Below are positions 52,303 through 61,006 of a stretch of 64,000 bases of DNA, one piece after another. Position 1 is the stretch's first letter. Each line of letters begins with the position of its first letter. The notes under the pieces are model-generated. The model was not told the origin of the DNA and made no database searches. It saw only the letters and a program-made list of their open reading frames with translations. The translations under genes and the position numbers were made by a program. The DNA is from Sporolactobacillus shoreicorticis (GTDB lineage Bacteria > Bacillota > Bacilli > Bacillales > Sporolactobacillaceae): NCBI RefSeq assembly GCF_024125445.1, contig NZ_JAMXWM010000005.1, positions 1 through 64,000 of the forward strand. The letters are read 5' to 3'.

Positions 52303-53499
52303 ATGTTGACAAAGGAACAGCAACACGTGCTTTCCTGTCTTGATGAAAAAGGGTTGATTCGTTTTTTGCAGCGTCTTGTTCAGACAAACAGTGAAAATCC
52401 GCCGGGAAATGAACAAACCGTCGCTCAAATAATTGCTGATGAGCTGCATCATTCTGGAATTGATACAGTAAAACACACGGTTGAAGATGATCGATTTAAT
52501 GTTATTGCCGTGCGGGAAGGAATGAGAAAAGAAAAACTATTATTTAACGGCCATATGGATACCGTATTATGCGGTGATGTTGAGCGATGGGACAATCCGC
52601 CCCTCAGTGGAAAGATTATTGGAAATAAGCTGTTCGGCAGAGGAACGGCTGATATGAAAGGTGGACTTGCCGCGCAAATTTTTGCGTTTAAGGCACTGGT
52701 TTGCAGCGGTATTCCATTTAAACGTGGCATGATGTTGACGGCGGTTGTTGATGAAGAAGTCGGGTTTAAAGGCACTCAGGCTTTAATTGATGACCATTGG
52801 ATTGATGACTGTATCTATGGCGTGGTCGCTGAGCCTTCTTCTTTGCATATTGCCGACTGCTTGAAGGGCGGAATTGAATTTACACTTCGCGTGTACGGAC
52901 GGAGCGCTCATACAGGAGTTGCGGCAACAGGGGACAATGCAATCATTTCAATGACCAGAATGATTGGCGCTATTGAAACTTACAGCAATCGTCTCAGGCG
53001 TCGGCATCATCCTATGCTTGGCAGTCCGACATGTAATATCGGACGAATAGAAGGTGGGTACGGTGTCACAGTGGTTCCGGAATTCTGTGATTTGGCTTTT
53101 GATCGTCAGCTGCTTCCAGGTGAACAAATTACCGAAGTTGAAAATGAAATGAAGGACCTGCTGTATCAAAAGGCGTCTGAACTCGGCATTCATATGGATT
53201 TAGTTCGGACGCTGAGCTTCCCGGGTTGGCAGCTTAGTCACGATGATGTTTTGACTCTTCTGTTGCATGAGACTCATAAACTGCTATATGGTCGCCCTGC
53301 AACATACACAGGATTTAACGGTTATTCAGAGGTGGAGTTGTTAGCTAGATATGGCTTGCCGTCACTTATATTCGGACCGGGAAATCTTGCTGCCGCACAT
53401 GCGCCGAATGAATCTATTTCACTTGATGAGGTGATTGAGGCGGCGAGAGTGTATACGCTTTTGGGATACCAATTTGTCAGTAAATTGTCAAATGAATAA
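52303..53499 (+). CDS. M20-family metallohydrolase (ArgE/DapE type)
   Basis: A 398-residue binuclear zinc hydrolase. LLFNGHMDTV, GRGTADMKGGLA and VVDEEVGFKG with the catalytic Glu pair, VVAEPSS, and the final His in AAHAPNESISLDE are in order. Family members cleave N-acyl groups or dipeptides from amino acids. In this setting it could free an amino acid from an N-formyl, N-acetyl or dipeptide derivative, e.g. an imidazole dipeptide; this is inference. ATG follows GGAAGGTG. It ends the hutH operon. Confidence 0.87.
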   Translation: MLTKEQQHVLSCLDEKGLIRFLQRLVQTNSENPPGNEQTVAQIIADELHHSGIDTVKHTVEDDRFNVIAVREGMRKEKLLFNGHMDTVLCGDVERWDNPPLSGKIIGNKLFGRGTADMKGGLAAQIFAFKALVCSGIPFKRGMMLTAVVDEEVGFKGTQALIDDHWIDDCIYGVVAEPSSLHIADCLKGGIEFTLRVYGRSAHTGVAATGDNAIISMTRMIGAIETYSNRLRRRHHPMLGSPTCNIGRIEGGYGVTVVPEFCDLAFDRQLLPGEQITEVENEMKDLLYQKASELGIHMDLVRTLSFPGWQLSHDDVLTLLLHETHKLLYGRPATYTGFNGYSEVELLARYGLPSLIFGPGNLAAAHAPNESISLDEVIEAARVYTLLGYQFVSKLSNE

Positions 53500-53515
53500 A
53501 ATTTATAAAAACGCG

Positions 53516-53580
53516 TTGACAGTACTAATTTTCAAGAATATAATTATTCACAACAAAGTTATTGTGAATGGATTCATTCA
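53516..53580 (+). promoter_or_regulatory. promoter and operators of the rpiR operon
   Basis: TTGACA (53516) and TATAAT (53539) are 17 bases apart. AGAATA-TAAT-TATTCA (53535-53550) covers the -10, and a second site of the same 6-4-6 shape, TGAATG-GATT-CATTCA (53565-53580), lies 14 bases downstream. The -10 site is nearly identical to the one before hutH. Confidence 0.7.
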
Positions 53581-53619
53581 TAGAAATTGAAATTAAATAG
53601 ATTTGGTACGGTGATAACT

Positions 53620-54507
53620 ATGGATTTTAAGACGAACAGTAAGGACTTTCAGCAGCTGCTGGGGAAGATTGCCAGAGTGGCCCATGAATCGCCAACGTAC
53701 GAAAAACTAGCCTATACGATTGAGAAAGGGTATAAGCATATTATTTTTATGACAGCATCAGAAGTCGCCGAACAGGCAGATGTAAGTCAAGGAAGCGTTT
53801 CGCGTTTCTGCATTGCATTGGGTTATAAAGGCTATAATGACTTTTTGCATCATCTACAACAGTTTGTCCGAAAGGAAATTACGGCACCTCAGCGGCTTCA
53901 GTTTACAACGCATTCAAATAAGAACATCTCAAACATCCTCAAGTTAGAGCATGAAAATATTGACGCACTGGAGCCGCTGCTTGAGCGTCCGGAGTATAAG
54001 CAGATGATTGATCAAATCATTCATGCTGATCAAGTCATTCTGTTATCTGCACGGATGTCGGCAACTTTATTGTCTTATACCTACTATATATTGAACAAAA
54101 TACGAGCCAATGTTGTTCAAGTCACACCGGGAACCCCGGCGTGGGAAACACTGGAACTAATGGATCCGGCACGAGTGCACATTTTTTCGTTTGTCTTTCC
54201 AAGATATCCGAACCAGCTTCTTGAGAAATTAAAGAATTTGCACCATAAAGGATTTTCAATTTCTTCGATCACCGACAGTATTACATCACCTGTTTATGCG
54301 GTCGCTGATCCGGTACTGAGTGTTCCGATTACGACATCATCTATTTTCGATATTTACAGTACACCCATTCTCTTTTTAAATCTGCTGCTTCGAGAAGTAG
54401 CGACGGCCACGGATGGATTAGATAAACGAATGGCCGCATTGGAGTCTTTGGAGAAAAGGGATCAAATTTATTATGAAACGTATCATTATGACGCGACACT
54501 GGAATGA
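53620..54507 (+). CDS. MurR/RpiR-family transcriptional regulator
   Basis: A 295-residue regulator. The N-terminal HTH_6 domain holds MTASEVAEQADVSQGSVSRF and CIALGYKGYNDF; the C-terminal SIS domain has HADQVILLSARMSATLLSYT and SISSITDSITSPVYAVADPV. RpiR proteins usually bind phosphosugars; here the SIS site probably reads a pathway intermediate. ATG lies after CGGTGATA. It is the first gene of the long operon to hutU and likely represses it and hutH through the shared palindromes. Confidence 0.88.
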   Translation: MDFKTNSKDFQQLLGKIARVAHESPTYEKLAYTIEKGYKHIIFMTASEVAEQADVSQGSVSRFCIALGYKGYNDFLHHLQQFVRKEITAPQRLQFTTHSNKNISNILKLEHENIDALEPLLERPEYKQMIDQIIHADQVILLSARMSATLLSYTYYILNKIRANVVQVTPGTPAWETLELMDPARVHIFSFVFPRYPNQLLEKLKNLHHKGFSISSITDSITSPVYAVADPVLSVPITTSSIFDIYSTPILFLNLLLREVATATDGLDKRMAALESLEKRDQIYYETYHYDATLE

Positions 54508-54558
54508 AAGAACGGTTAGCATAACGGACTCGCAGCGAAGTGAAAGGAGGGTGTCGAT

Positions 54559-55839
54559 GTGACCTATGAATCATTGCAAAGTCTTCATCCAATCAGGATA
54601 AATGAACGACGAATTTCTGAACGGATACGTTGCCTGGCGAAATTTGGAATGAACAGGGAAGGGGGGATTGATCGATCACTCGGCAGCAAAGCCGATATTC
54701 AGGCAAGGGAATGGCTTAAGAACTTATGGAAAACAGAGCTGCAGGCGGCAGTTGCCGTTGATCCGGCCGCAAACCTGTGGGCTGAGCGCAAGGGAAAAGA
54801 AAAAATAAAACCGATTGTTTTAGGTTCTCATCATGACGCGGTTGCCAATGGTGGCAAATATGACGGAGCAGTTGGTGTGCTGCTTGCCACTGAGGTAGTT
54901 CAATCCTTAAAAGAAGCAAATTACAAGCTTCGCCATCCGATAAAAGTTGTCTCATTTTCGGCTGAAGAACCCAATCCGTATAATATTTCAACGCTGGGCA
55001 GTCGGCTTATCACCGGTGTTCTCGACAGTAAACAGGTTGGGGAAGCAACTCATGTCTACACACATGAAAAATTATCAGAAACTTTAAAAAGATTGGGGGG
55101 TGATGTGGGGAACGTGGCAAACCATCTGCTAACCAGCGATGATGTAGGCGCTTTTCTTGAATGTCATATCGAACAGGGCCGACACTTAACGGATCATGGT
55201 TTGTCGCTTGCCGTTGTTTCAAGCATTACCGGTATTTATCGTGAAGAAATTACGATCGATGGAGAGGCCAACCATGCAGGGACAACGATGATGGAGAATC
55301 GTCATGATGCATTGCTGGCGGGTGCAGAGTTAAGTCTGGCCGTTGAACAGGCGGTCATCGGGCAAGGACGATCCGATGTTGTGGGTACCGTAGGGCATTT
55401 TGAAATTTTCCCCAACTCGGCGAACATTATTCCGGGTCAGGCTCATTTGATTCTCGAAATGAGAACATCGAATGATCAAGTATTCAAGGAACTGCGGGCG
55501 CAGTTAGCGGATACGTGCACTGAAATCGAAAACAAAAGACAGATTATTATTAAGAGAAAGACTATTCTGGATCAAAAGGCTGTCCCTATGGATCCGCTGG
55601 TTCGGACGGCTTTACAACAATCGATTAAAGCATCCGGTGATTTTTATTTAGATTTGCCAAGCATGGCCGGGCATGATTCGGTGCATATGGTGCCGATTGC
55701 AAAGACAGGCATGCTGTTTGTTCCCAGTATTGAAGGAAAGAGCCACTGTCCGGAGGAAGAGACGAGGATTGAGGATATCGTTAAGGCAGGAAATGTGCTT
55801 ATTCGAACAGTGATTGCACTGGATAAGGAGCTCGATTGA
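54559..55839 (+). CDS. M20-family amidase (allantoate amidohydrolase/N-carbamoyl-L-amino-acid hydrolase type)
   Basis: A 426-residue zinc amidase. LGSHHDAVANGGKYDGAVGV, FSAEEPNPYN, ECHIEQGRHL, NHAGTTMMENRHDALLA in the dimer domain and SMAGHDSVHM with GKSHCPEEE are the HyuC/AllC/AmaB blocks. Such enzymes hydrolyse N-carbamoyl or ureido groups. After a urocanase or hydantoin-forming step, an N-carbamoyl or N-formimino amino acid would be a logical substrate, but this is inferred. GTG lies eight bases after AGGAGG. Confidence 0.88.
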   Translation: MTYESLQSLHPIRINERRISERIRCLAKFGMNREGGIDRSLGSKADIQAREWLKNLWKTELQAAVAVDPAANLWAERKGKEKIKPIVLGSHHDAVANGGKYDGAVGVLLATEVVQSLKEANYKLRHPIKVVSFSAEEPNPYNISTLGSRLITGVLDSKQVGEATHVYTHEKLSETLKRLGGDVGNVANHLLTSDDVGAFLECHIEQGRHLTDHGLSLAVVSSITGIYREEITIDGEANHAGTTMMENRHDALLAGAELSLAVEQAVIGQGRSDVVGTVGHFEIFPNSANIIPGQAHLILEMRTSNDQVFKELRAQLADTCTEIENKRQIIIKRKTILDQKAVPMDPLVRTALQQSIKASGDFYLDLPSMAGHDSVHMVPIAKTGMLFVPSIEGKSHCPEEETRIEDIVKAGNVLIRTVIALDKELD

Positions 55840-55840
55840 T

Positions 55841-57184
55841 ATGAAGCTGTACAAACCGTTTTTACTATTTGAAGAAGGTCTGTTTAAATCGGATCGAGCG
55901 CTTGTGACCGATGGAGGGAAAATAGTATCCATAGGCGCATGCGATGCGATGGTCGCGCAGTATCCCGATGCAGAAATGATTAGCTGGCCGGATGAAATTA
56001 TTGTCCCCGGTACTGTCAATGCGCATAATCATTCCTTTCAAAGTCTGTTGCGCGGGCTGGCAGCGGATCGGCCGTTCCTGGAATGGCGCGATGAGGCACT
56101 CTATAAGTACTCGCCGTACTTGAAAGCAAAAGATGTATATACCGGGGCTGTATTTGCTTTTAGTGAGATGATGAAATGTGGCGCGACGACCGTCAGCGAT
56201 TATTTTTATGTCCATAATGAGGGCATTGAAAGTGATGAAGCAGTCATTCAGGCGGCTAAAGATGTGGGGATTCGTTTTGTACTGGCGCGTACGATGTACG
56301 ACTGGACCGGTGCCCCGGCAGGTTATGTTGAGACGATTGATGAGGCAGTTAAAAATGTAAAGTATTTAGCTGAAAAATATGATCATGATTCAATGGTTTC
56401 GATCGTACCAGCTCCGCACAGCTTGCATGCGGCATCCGTGGAGATGGTCAAGGCCGGTCATCGTCTTGCGCAGGAATTAGATTGTAAATTCCATATCCAC
56501 GTTGCCGAAGAACCCTTTGAGGTGGATCAAGTGCTGCGCGATCATCATATGAGGCCGGTTGAGCTGCTTGATCAGATCGGCGTCATGGCGGATGGTCGAA
56601 TGACTGCTATTCATTGTGTCTGGTTAGATAATCATGAAAAGCAACTGATGGCTCAAAATCATGCGTCGCTTGTCTACTGTCCATCCAGCAATATGTTCTT
56701 GGCGGATGGTATTACAGACATTCCCGCATTGATAGAAGGAGGCGTGACGATCGGACTAGGATCTGATGGCGCTTGCAGCAATAATCGGATCAGCGTTTTT
56801 GAAGAGATGCGAATGTGTGCCATGTTGCAAAAAGTGAGCAAGTTAGACTCGCTTGCGGTGAATTATCATCAGGCATTCACCATGGGAACGAAGGGTGGTG
56901 CGGAAATTTTACAACTACCGATTGGTGAGCTTAAAACAGGATTTAGTGCTGATTTTGTGGCATTGAATCAAAACGATCTTTCCATGCAGCCGATTTCGCA
57001 TGCACATGAGCAGGTGCTTCCCAATATCGTCTACGCGATGCAGCCGACTGCTATTGATTATGTTGTGGTTAATGGAACGTGCACCGTTGATCACGGCAAT
57101 TTGAAAACGCTGAATGAAGAACAAATCATCCATCAAGTTCAGAATCTTATGAATGGTATTGACAAAGAAGCTTCAAAACCATGA
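55841..57184 (+). CDS. ATZ/TRZ-type amidohydrolase (HutF/8-oxoguanine-deaminase-like)
   Basis: A 447-residue metal-dependent hydrolase or deaminase. PGTVNAHNHSFQSLLRGLAA (HxH), HIHVAEEPFEVD, AIHCVWLDN, CPSSNMFLADG and IGLGSDGACSNN (Asp) give a mononuclear metal site. NAHNHSFQ...RGLA..PFLEWRD recalls formimidoylglutamate deiminase (HutF), while the rest resembles the TRZ/ATZ deaminases. It could open or deaminate an imidazolone- or formimino-type intermediate. It begins two bases after the M20 stop, using AAGGAG. The true substrate is unknown. Confidence 0.82.
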   Translation: MKLYKPFLLFEEGLFKSDRALVTDGGKIVSIGACDAMVAQYPDAEMISWPDEIIVPGTVNAHNHSFQSLLRGLAADRPFLEWRDEALYKYSPYLKAKDVYTGAVFAFSEMMKCGATTVSDYFYVHNEGIESDEAVIQAAKDVGIRFVLARTMYDWTGAPAGYVETIDEAVKNVKYLAEKYDHDSMVSIVPAPHSLHAASVEMVKAGHRLAQELDCKFHIHVAEEPFEVDQVLRDHHMRPVELLDQIGVMADGRMTAIHCVWLDNHEKQLMAQNHASLVYCPSSNMFLADGITDIPALIEGGVTIGLGSDGACSNNRISVFEEMRMCAMLQKVSKLDSLAVNYHQAFTMGTKGGAEILQLPIGELKTGFSADFVALNQNDLSMQPISHAHEQVLPNIVYAMQPTAIDYVVVNGTCTVDHGNLKTLNEEQIIHQVQNLMNGIDKEASKP

Positions 57185-57231
57185 GCAACGAGATAAATAT
57201 ACAGAAAACACATTTTTGAGGAGGCGATTTC

Positions 57232-58437
57232 ATGCAGCTGACCGTTGAAGAACAAGAAATGCTTGATGGGAAATACGGCAAGGGTACACAGATTGCGATG
57301 AAAATTCAGGTTGCACTCGGAGAAGTTTTTGATGCGCCGAAAATGGTCCCGGTCAGCCGGACACATGTAGCGCTGAGTAATCAGGAAGCCGACCTGTGGT
57401 TTGTTGAAAAACTCGTAAATGCGGGAGCAAGATGTAAAATATCTCCAACGGTGAACCCAGGTTTTAATTTGGAATATTTTCAATGCATTACGACCATTTC
57501 AAAAGAAGACGAGCAAACGATTCGCCGAACGAGACAGGCCTATAAAGATATAGGCGCAACACTAACTTTTGACTGTACTCCTTATCTTGAGAAAAATGTT
57601 CCTCGGTTTGGCGAAATTACTGCTTTTTCTGAATCAAGCGCAACACCATTTATTAATTCGGTGTATGGCGCAAGAACGAATCGCGAATCGGCACAAAGTG
57701 CGCTGTGTGCGGCGATTACAGGCAGAACACCGCTCTATGGATTCTTGCTTGACGAGAACCGGAAAGGGCAGGTACTTATTGATGTCCAAGCCGATGTGAA
57801 AAACGATTTCGATTATCAGTTGCTTGGCTATGCAGTGCCAAAGAAACTTCAATTCAAAACGCCGGTTTTTGTCAATCTGCCTACAGATCCCTCTCCCGCA
57901 GCATTGATGAATCTTGGTGCTCAACTCAACACGGCAGGTAATGTGCCCATGTATCATATTGTCGGAGTTACGCCTGAAGCACGAACAGTCGAAGAGGCTT
58001 TTCAAGGAGATGAACCTGAGCGAATCATCACGATTACACAAGAAGACTTGGATCAAGTACATTCGGAAATTACTGATCCGGTTGGAAAAATTGATTTTGC
58101 CTTATTTGGATGTCCGCACTTCAACCTGAATCAAGTGGCACAGGTGGCAGATCTTGTAAAGGGGAAGGAACTTAAGGTAAAGCTTTGGATTATGACTTCA
58201 TCTCTGACGAAAGAACTTGCAACGCGAATGGGCTATCTTGAGACGCTGCAGGCAGCAGGTGGAGATATTGTTGATGATACCTGCATGGATCAGCCGTGCT
58301 GGGAATTTCTCTATGGGAAGAAGGGCGTTACGGACTCTCCGAAATGCGCTTATTACACAAAAAGACGGAATATGCAGTTTGTCATTCGAAAAGTAGAAGA
58401 TTGCATTGAAGCTGCGATGAGAGGTGAAGTGTCATGA
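57232..58437 (+). CDS. aconitase X catalytic subunit
   Basis: A 401-residue protein. LTVEEQEMLDGKYGKGTQIA at the N-terminus, TVNPGFNLEYFQ, GYAVPKK and the cluster-type Cys residues in FGCPHFNL (about 294), DDTCMDQPC (351 and 356) and SPKCAYYTK (372) match aconitase X. Characterised members dehydrate cis-3-hydroxyproline or mevalonate 5-phosphate. Here it should dehydrate a hydroxy acid of the pathway. ATG follows GAGGAGGCG. It overlaps the small subunit gene by four bases. Confidence 0.87.
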   Translation: MQLTVEEQEMLDGKYGKGTQIAMKIQVALGEVFDAPKMVPVSRTHVALSNQEADLWFVEKLVNAGARCKISPTVNPGFNLEYFQCITTISKEDEQTIRRTRQAYKDIGATLTFDCTPYLEKNVPRFGEITAFSESSATPFINSVYGARTNRESAQSALCAAITGRTPLYGFLLDENRKGQVLIDVQADVKNDFDYQLLGYAVPKKLQFKTPVFVNLPTDPSPAALMNLGAQLNTAGNVPMYHIVGVTPEARTVEEAFQGDEPERIITITQEDLDQVHSEITDPVGKIDFALFGCPHFNLNQVAQVADLVKGKELKVKLWIMTSSLTKELATRMGYLETLQAAGGDIVDDTCMDQPCWEFLYGKKGVTDSPKCAYYTKRRNMQFVIRKVEDCIEAAMRGEVS

Positions 58438-58841
58438 GTGAAACTTACGGATGTCATAAAGTATCTGAAGGTGTCATTGAGGGTGAAGTTCTGATCTCGA
58501 CAGATGATTTCTGTTTTTATCTCGTTGATCCGAAAACGGGTGTTGTTATTGAAAAGAACCATTGCCTGGAAGGCCAGTCAATCGCAGATAAGATCCTTGT
58601 TTTTCCGAGTGGGAAGGGCAGTTCTGTTGTTCAGGCGGACGGAATGTATCAATTGAAAATGACGGGTAAGGGACCGAGGGCTTTAATTATCAAATACCCG
58701 GATACGGTGCTCGTAGCCAGTTCGATTATCATGGAGCTGCCTGTTGTCGATCGCGTGCCGAAAGATTTTTATGAGCAGGTTAAAAATGGTGACAAGCTCC
58801 GCGTTGATGCTGATCAGGGCATATTAATCATTCAATCCTGA
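58434..58841 (+). CDS. aconitase X swivel-domain subunit
   Basis: A 135-residue swivel protein. VIEGEVLISTDDFCFYLVDP, CLEGQSIADKILVFPSGKGS with the Ser-rich substrate loop, and ALIIKYPDTVLVASSIIMEL then PVVDR are characteristic. It forms the heterodimer with the large subunit; in many other bacteria the two are fused. ATGA coupling ensures equal production. Confidence 0.88.
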   Translation: MSETYGCHKVSEGVIEGEVLISTDDFCFYLVDPKTGVVIEKNHCLEGQSIADKILVFPSGKGSSVVQADGMYQLKMTGKGPRALIIKYPDTVLVASSIIMELPVVDRVPKDFYEQVKNGDKLRVDADQGILIIQS

Positions 58842-58855
58842 ACGGAGATGAGCAC

Positions 58856-59623
58856 ATGTCTGAACCGACGATTTTTCAAATAAAAGGGAAAATTGCGCTG
58901 ATTACCGGTGCCGGCAGAGGGCTGGGCAGAGGGTATGCGATCGCTTTGGGACGAGCAGGCTGCAAATGCATTTGCATTGGCCGGACGCTCGAAGACCTTG
59001 CTGAAACCAAACGGATGATTGAGCAGGAACAAGGAGAGGCAGAAACAATTGTTTTTGATATTACACAGTTTAACCAACTAAAGGAAGCTGTTGATCAAAT
59101 TGAGGAGCGGTTCGGTCCAATTGATATCCTAGTGAACAATGCCGGAACCGAGATTGCTGAGCCGTTTCTGAAAGTTACTGAAGCTCATTACGATATGATC
59201 ATGGACGTCAATATAAAAGCCGTTTTCTTTTTGACTCAGGCAGTTGCAGAAAAGATGAAGGCAAGAAAACGAGGAAAGATTATTAATATCGGTTCACTGG
59301 GAAGTGTCATCGGCCTGGCCGGATCATCTGTCTACTGTTCTTCTAAAGGTGCCATTACACAGTTGACCAAGACAGCTGCTTTGGAGCTGGCGTCAGAAGG
59401 CATTCAGGTGAACGCTATTTTTCCAGGTTATTTTCTAACGGAAATGACGAAGCCTTTCTTTGATGATCCTGTACACAAGACGTGGATTGAAGATAAAATT
59501 CCGCTTGGACGAGTCGGTACTTTCGATGATCTGGTTGGGGCATTGCTGTTTCTTGCTGCGCCTGCTTCTGATTATATGACCGGTCAGTCAATCAGTGTCG
59601 ACGGAGGCTGGACGGCGGGATGA
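58856..59623 (+). CDS. short-chain dehydrogenase/reductase of the hut-like cluster
   Basis: A 255-residue classical SDR. TGAGRGLGRGYAIALGRAGC near residue 18, NNAG, the active-site SSVYCSSKGA (Tyr-x3-Lys) and the end GQSISVDGGWTAG are complete. It should oxidise or reduce a hydroxy/keto intermediate with NAD(P). ATG follows ACGGAGATG. It lies between aconitase X and the HpsN-like dehydrogenase, so it is part of the same pathway. Confidence 0.87.
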   Translation: MSEPTIFQIKGKIALITGAGRGLGRGYAIALGRAGCKCICIGRTLEDLAETKRMIEQEQGEAETIVFDITQFNQLKEAVDQIEERFGPIDILVNNAGTEIAEPFLKVTEAHYDMIMDVNIKAVFFLTQAVAEKMKARKRGKIINIGSLGSVIGLAGSSVYCSSKGAITQLTKTAALELASEGIQVNAIFPGYFLTEMTKPFFDDPVHKTWIEDKIPLGRVGTFDDLVGALLFLAAPASDYMTGQSISVDGGWTAG

Positions 59624-59691
59624 GCGGCGGCGACTGATTAGAGCAAACGATTTTTTTGACTATAAAAAGATACAAGGAGGGCTGGATCTTA

Positions 59692-60969
59692 ATGGAATGG
59701 ATCAAGAAAGCGGTTGAGAAAACCTATGAACGCGACCGGCAATTGACGGAATTGGTTTCCGGAATTATCAATAACGTTCGTTTGAACGGAGATCAAGAAT
59801 TGATTAAACTGGCTGGGCAGTTCGACCATGTCACTCTTGAGTCGGTAAAAGTAAGTAAAAGTACTGTAAAAGAAGCCTATGAAAAGATTGACGGCAAGAC
59901 CATCGATGCTTTGAAATTCGCAGCAGAAAATATAAGTTTTTATGCTGAGAGTCAATACCAATGTTTAAAAGCACTGGAGATCAGCAGCCCGATTCCCGGT
60001 GTCACACTTGGTCACCGGCTCATACCGGTTGATCGATGCGGTGCGTATATTCCAGGCGGGCGTTATCCGCTGCCGAGCTCGGCATTAATGTCCATCATTA
60101 CTGCGAAAATTGCCGGTGTTAAAAGTGTAGCCGCCTGCTGTCCGCCGGCAACGAACTATGGTACCATTCATCCGGCTGTGCTCGTAGCGATGGATATTGC
60201 CGGAGCGGATGAAATTTATGCAGTTGGCGGTGCTCAAGCCATTGCCGCCTTAGCTTATGGAACAGAAACCGTACCAAAGGTCAATTTGATTGTCGGTCCC
60301 GGGAACCGTTTTGTAACCGAAGCGAAACGGCAAGTACTGGGCGATGTGGGCATAGACAGTCTTGCCGGTCCGAGTGAAGTGCTGATTCTGGCAGACGAAA
60401 CATCAAATCCAAATTTTGTCGCCATTGATTTGCTCGCTCAGGCTGAGCATGACCCGAATACAAAGACCATTCTCATCTGCACAGATCGAAAAATGATTGA
60501 GGCAGTACAGCAATCACTTGAAAAATACTCAAAAGAACTGTCCACCAATAAGATTGCCGACCAGTCATGGAAGGATAATGGTCAGATTATTCTGGCGGAT
60601 CACTTAGAAGAAGCAATTGAAATCGCTAATCGCATTGCTCCGGAACATCTGGAGGTGCAAACCAAGAATCCTAAAGCGGTAAGCACCCGACTGAATCATT
60701 TCGGTTCGCTCTTTATCGGTGAACATGCTCCGGTCGCATTTGGTGACTACGTCTCAGGTACGAATCATATTTTGCCGACGATGGGTACTGCAAAATATTC
60801 TAATGGCGTTTGGGTAGGTACTTTTATTAAGACCTCATTCTATCAAGAAATTACAGAAGAAGGCTGTCAGAACTTATCCGAAGCTTGTATGCAGCTGGCG
60901 CAAGTTGAAGGATTGCATGCTCATAGAGAATCTGTGTCCGTTCGTGTAAACGCGTTTAATGAAAAATAA
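59692..60969 (+). CDS. histidinol-dehydrogenase-family enzyme, HpsN-like
   Basis: A 425-residue NAD- and zinc-dependent alcohol-to-acid dehydrogenase. Zinc ligands corresponding to HisD are Gln250, His253 (LAQAEHDP), Asp352 (FGDYVSGTNHILPT) and His411 (EGLHAHRESV), with Glu318-His319 (APEHLEV) as the catalytic pair. The GVTLGHRLIPVDRCGAYIPG block and the C-terminus NGVWVGTFIKTSFYQEI resemble HpsN (sulfopropanediol dehydrogenase) more than HisD. No other his genes are present. It probably oxidises an alcohol through the aldehyde to a carboxylate in two NAD steps. ATG follows AGGAGG. Confidence 0.87.
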   Translation: MEWIKKAVEKTYERDRQLTELVSGIINNVRLNGDQELIKLAGQFDHVTLESVKVSKSTVKEAYEKIDGKTIDALKFAAENISFYAESQYQCLKALEISSPIPGVTLGHRLIPVDRCGAYIPGGRYPLPSSALMSIITAKIAGVKSVAACCPPATNYGTIHPAVLVAMDIAGADEIYAVGGAQAIAALAYGTETVPKVNLIVGPGNRFVTEAKRQVLGDVGIDSLAGPSEVLILADETSNPNFVAIDLLAQAEHDPNTKTILICTDRKMIEAVQQSLEKYSKELSTNKIADQSWKDNGQIILADHLEEAIEIANRIAPEHLEVQTKNPKAVSTRLNHFGSLFIGEHAPVAFGDYVSGTNHILPTMGTAKYSNGVWVGTFIKTSFYQEITEEGCQNLSEACMQLAQVEGLHAHRESVSVRVNAFNEK

Positions 60970-61006
60970 CAGAATTAAAAAACTATTGAATATGGGAGGT
61001 GATATC

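Noticed and set aside
52303-53499. N-formylglutamate deformylase HutG
   Set aside because: The sequence is an M20 ArgE/DapE-type hydrolase, not the HutG family; a similar role is only a hypothesis.
59692-60969. Histidine biosynthesis gene hisD
   Set aside because: No other his gene is nearby and the C-terminal signature is HpsN-like; context is catabolic.
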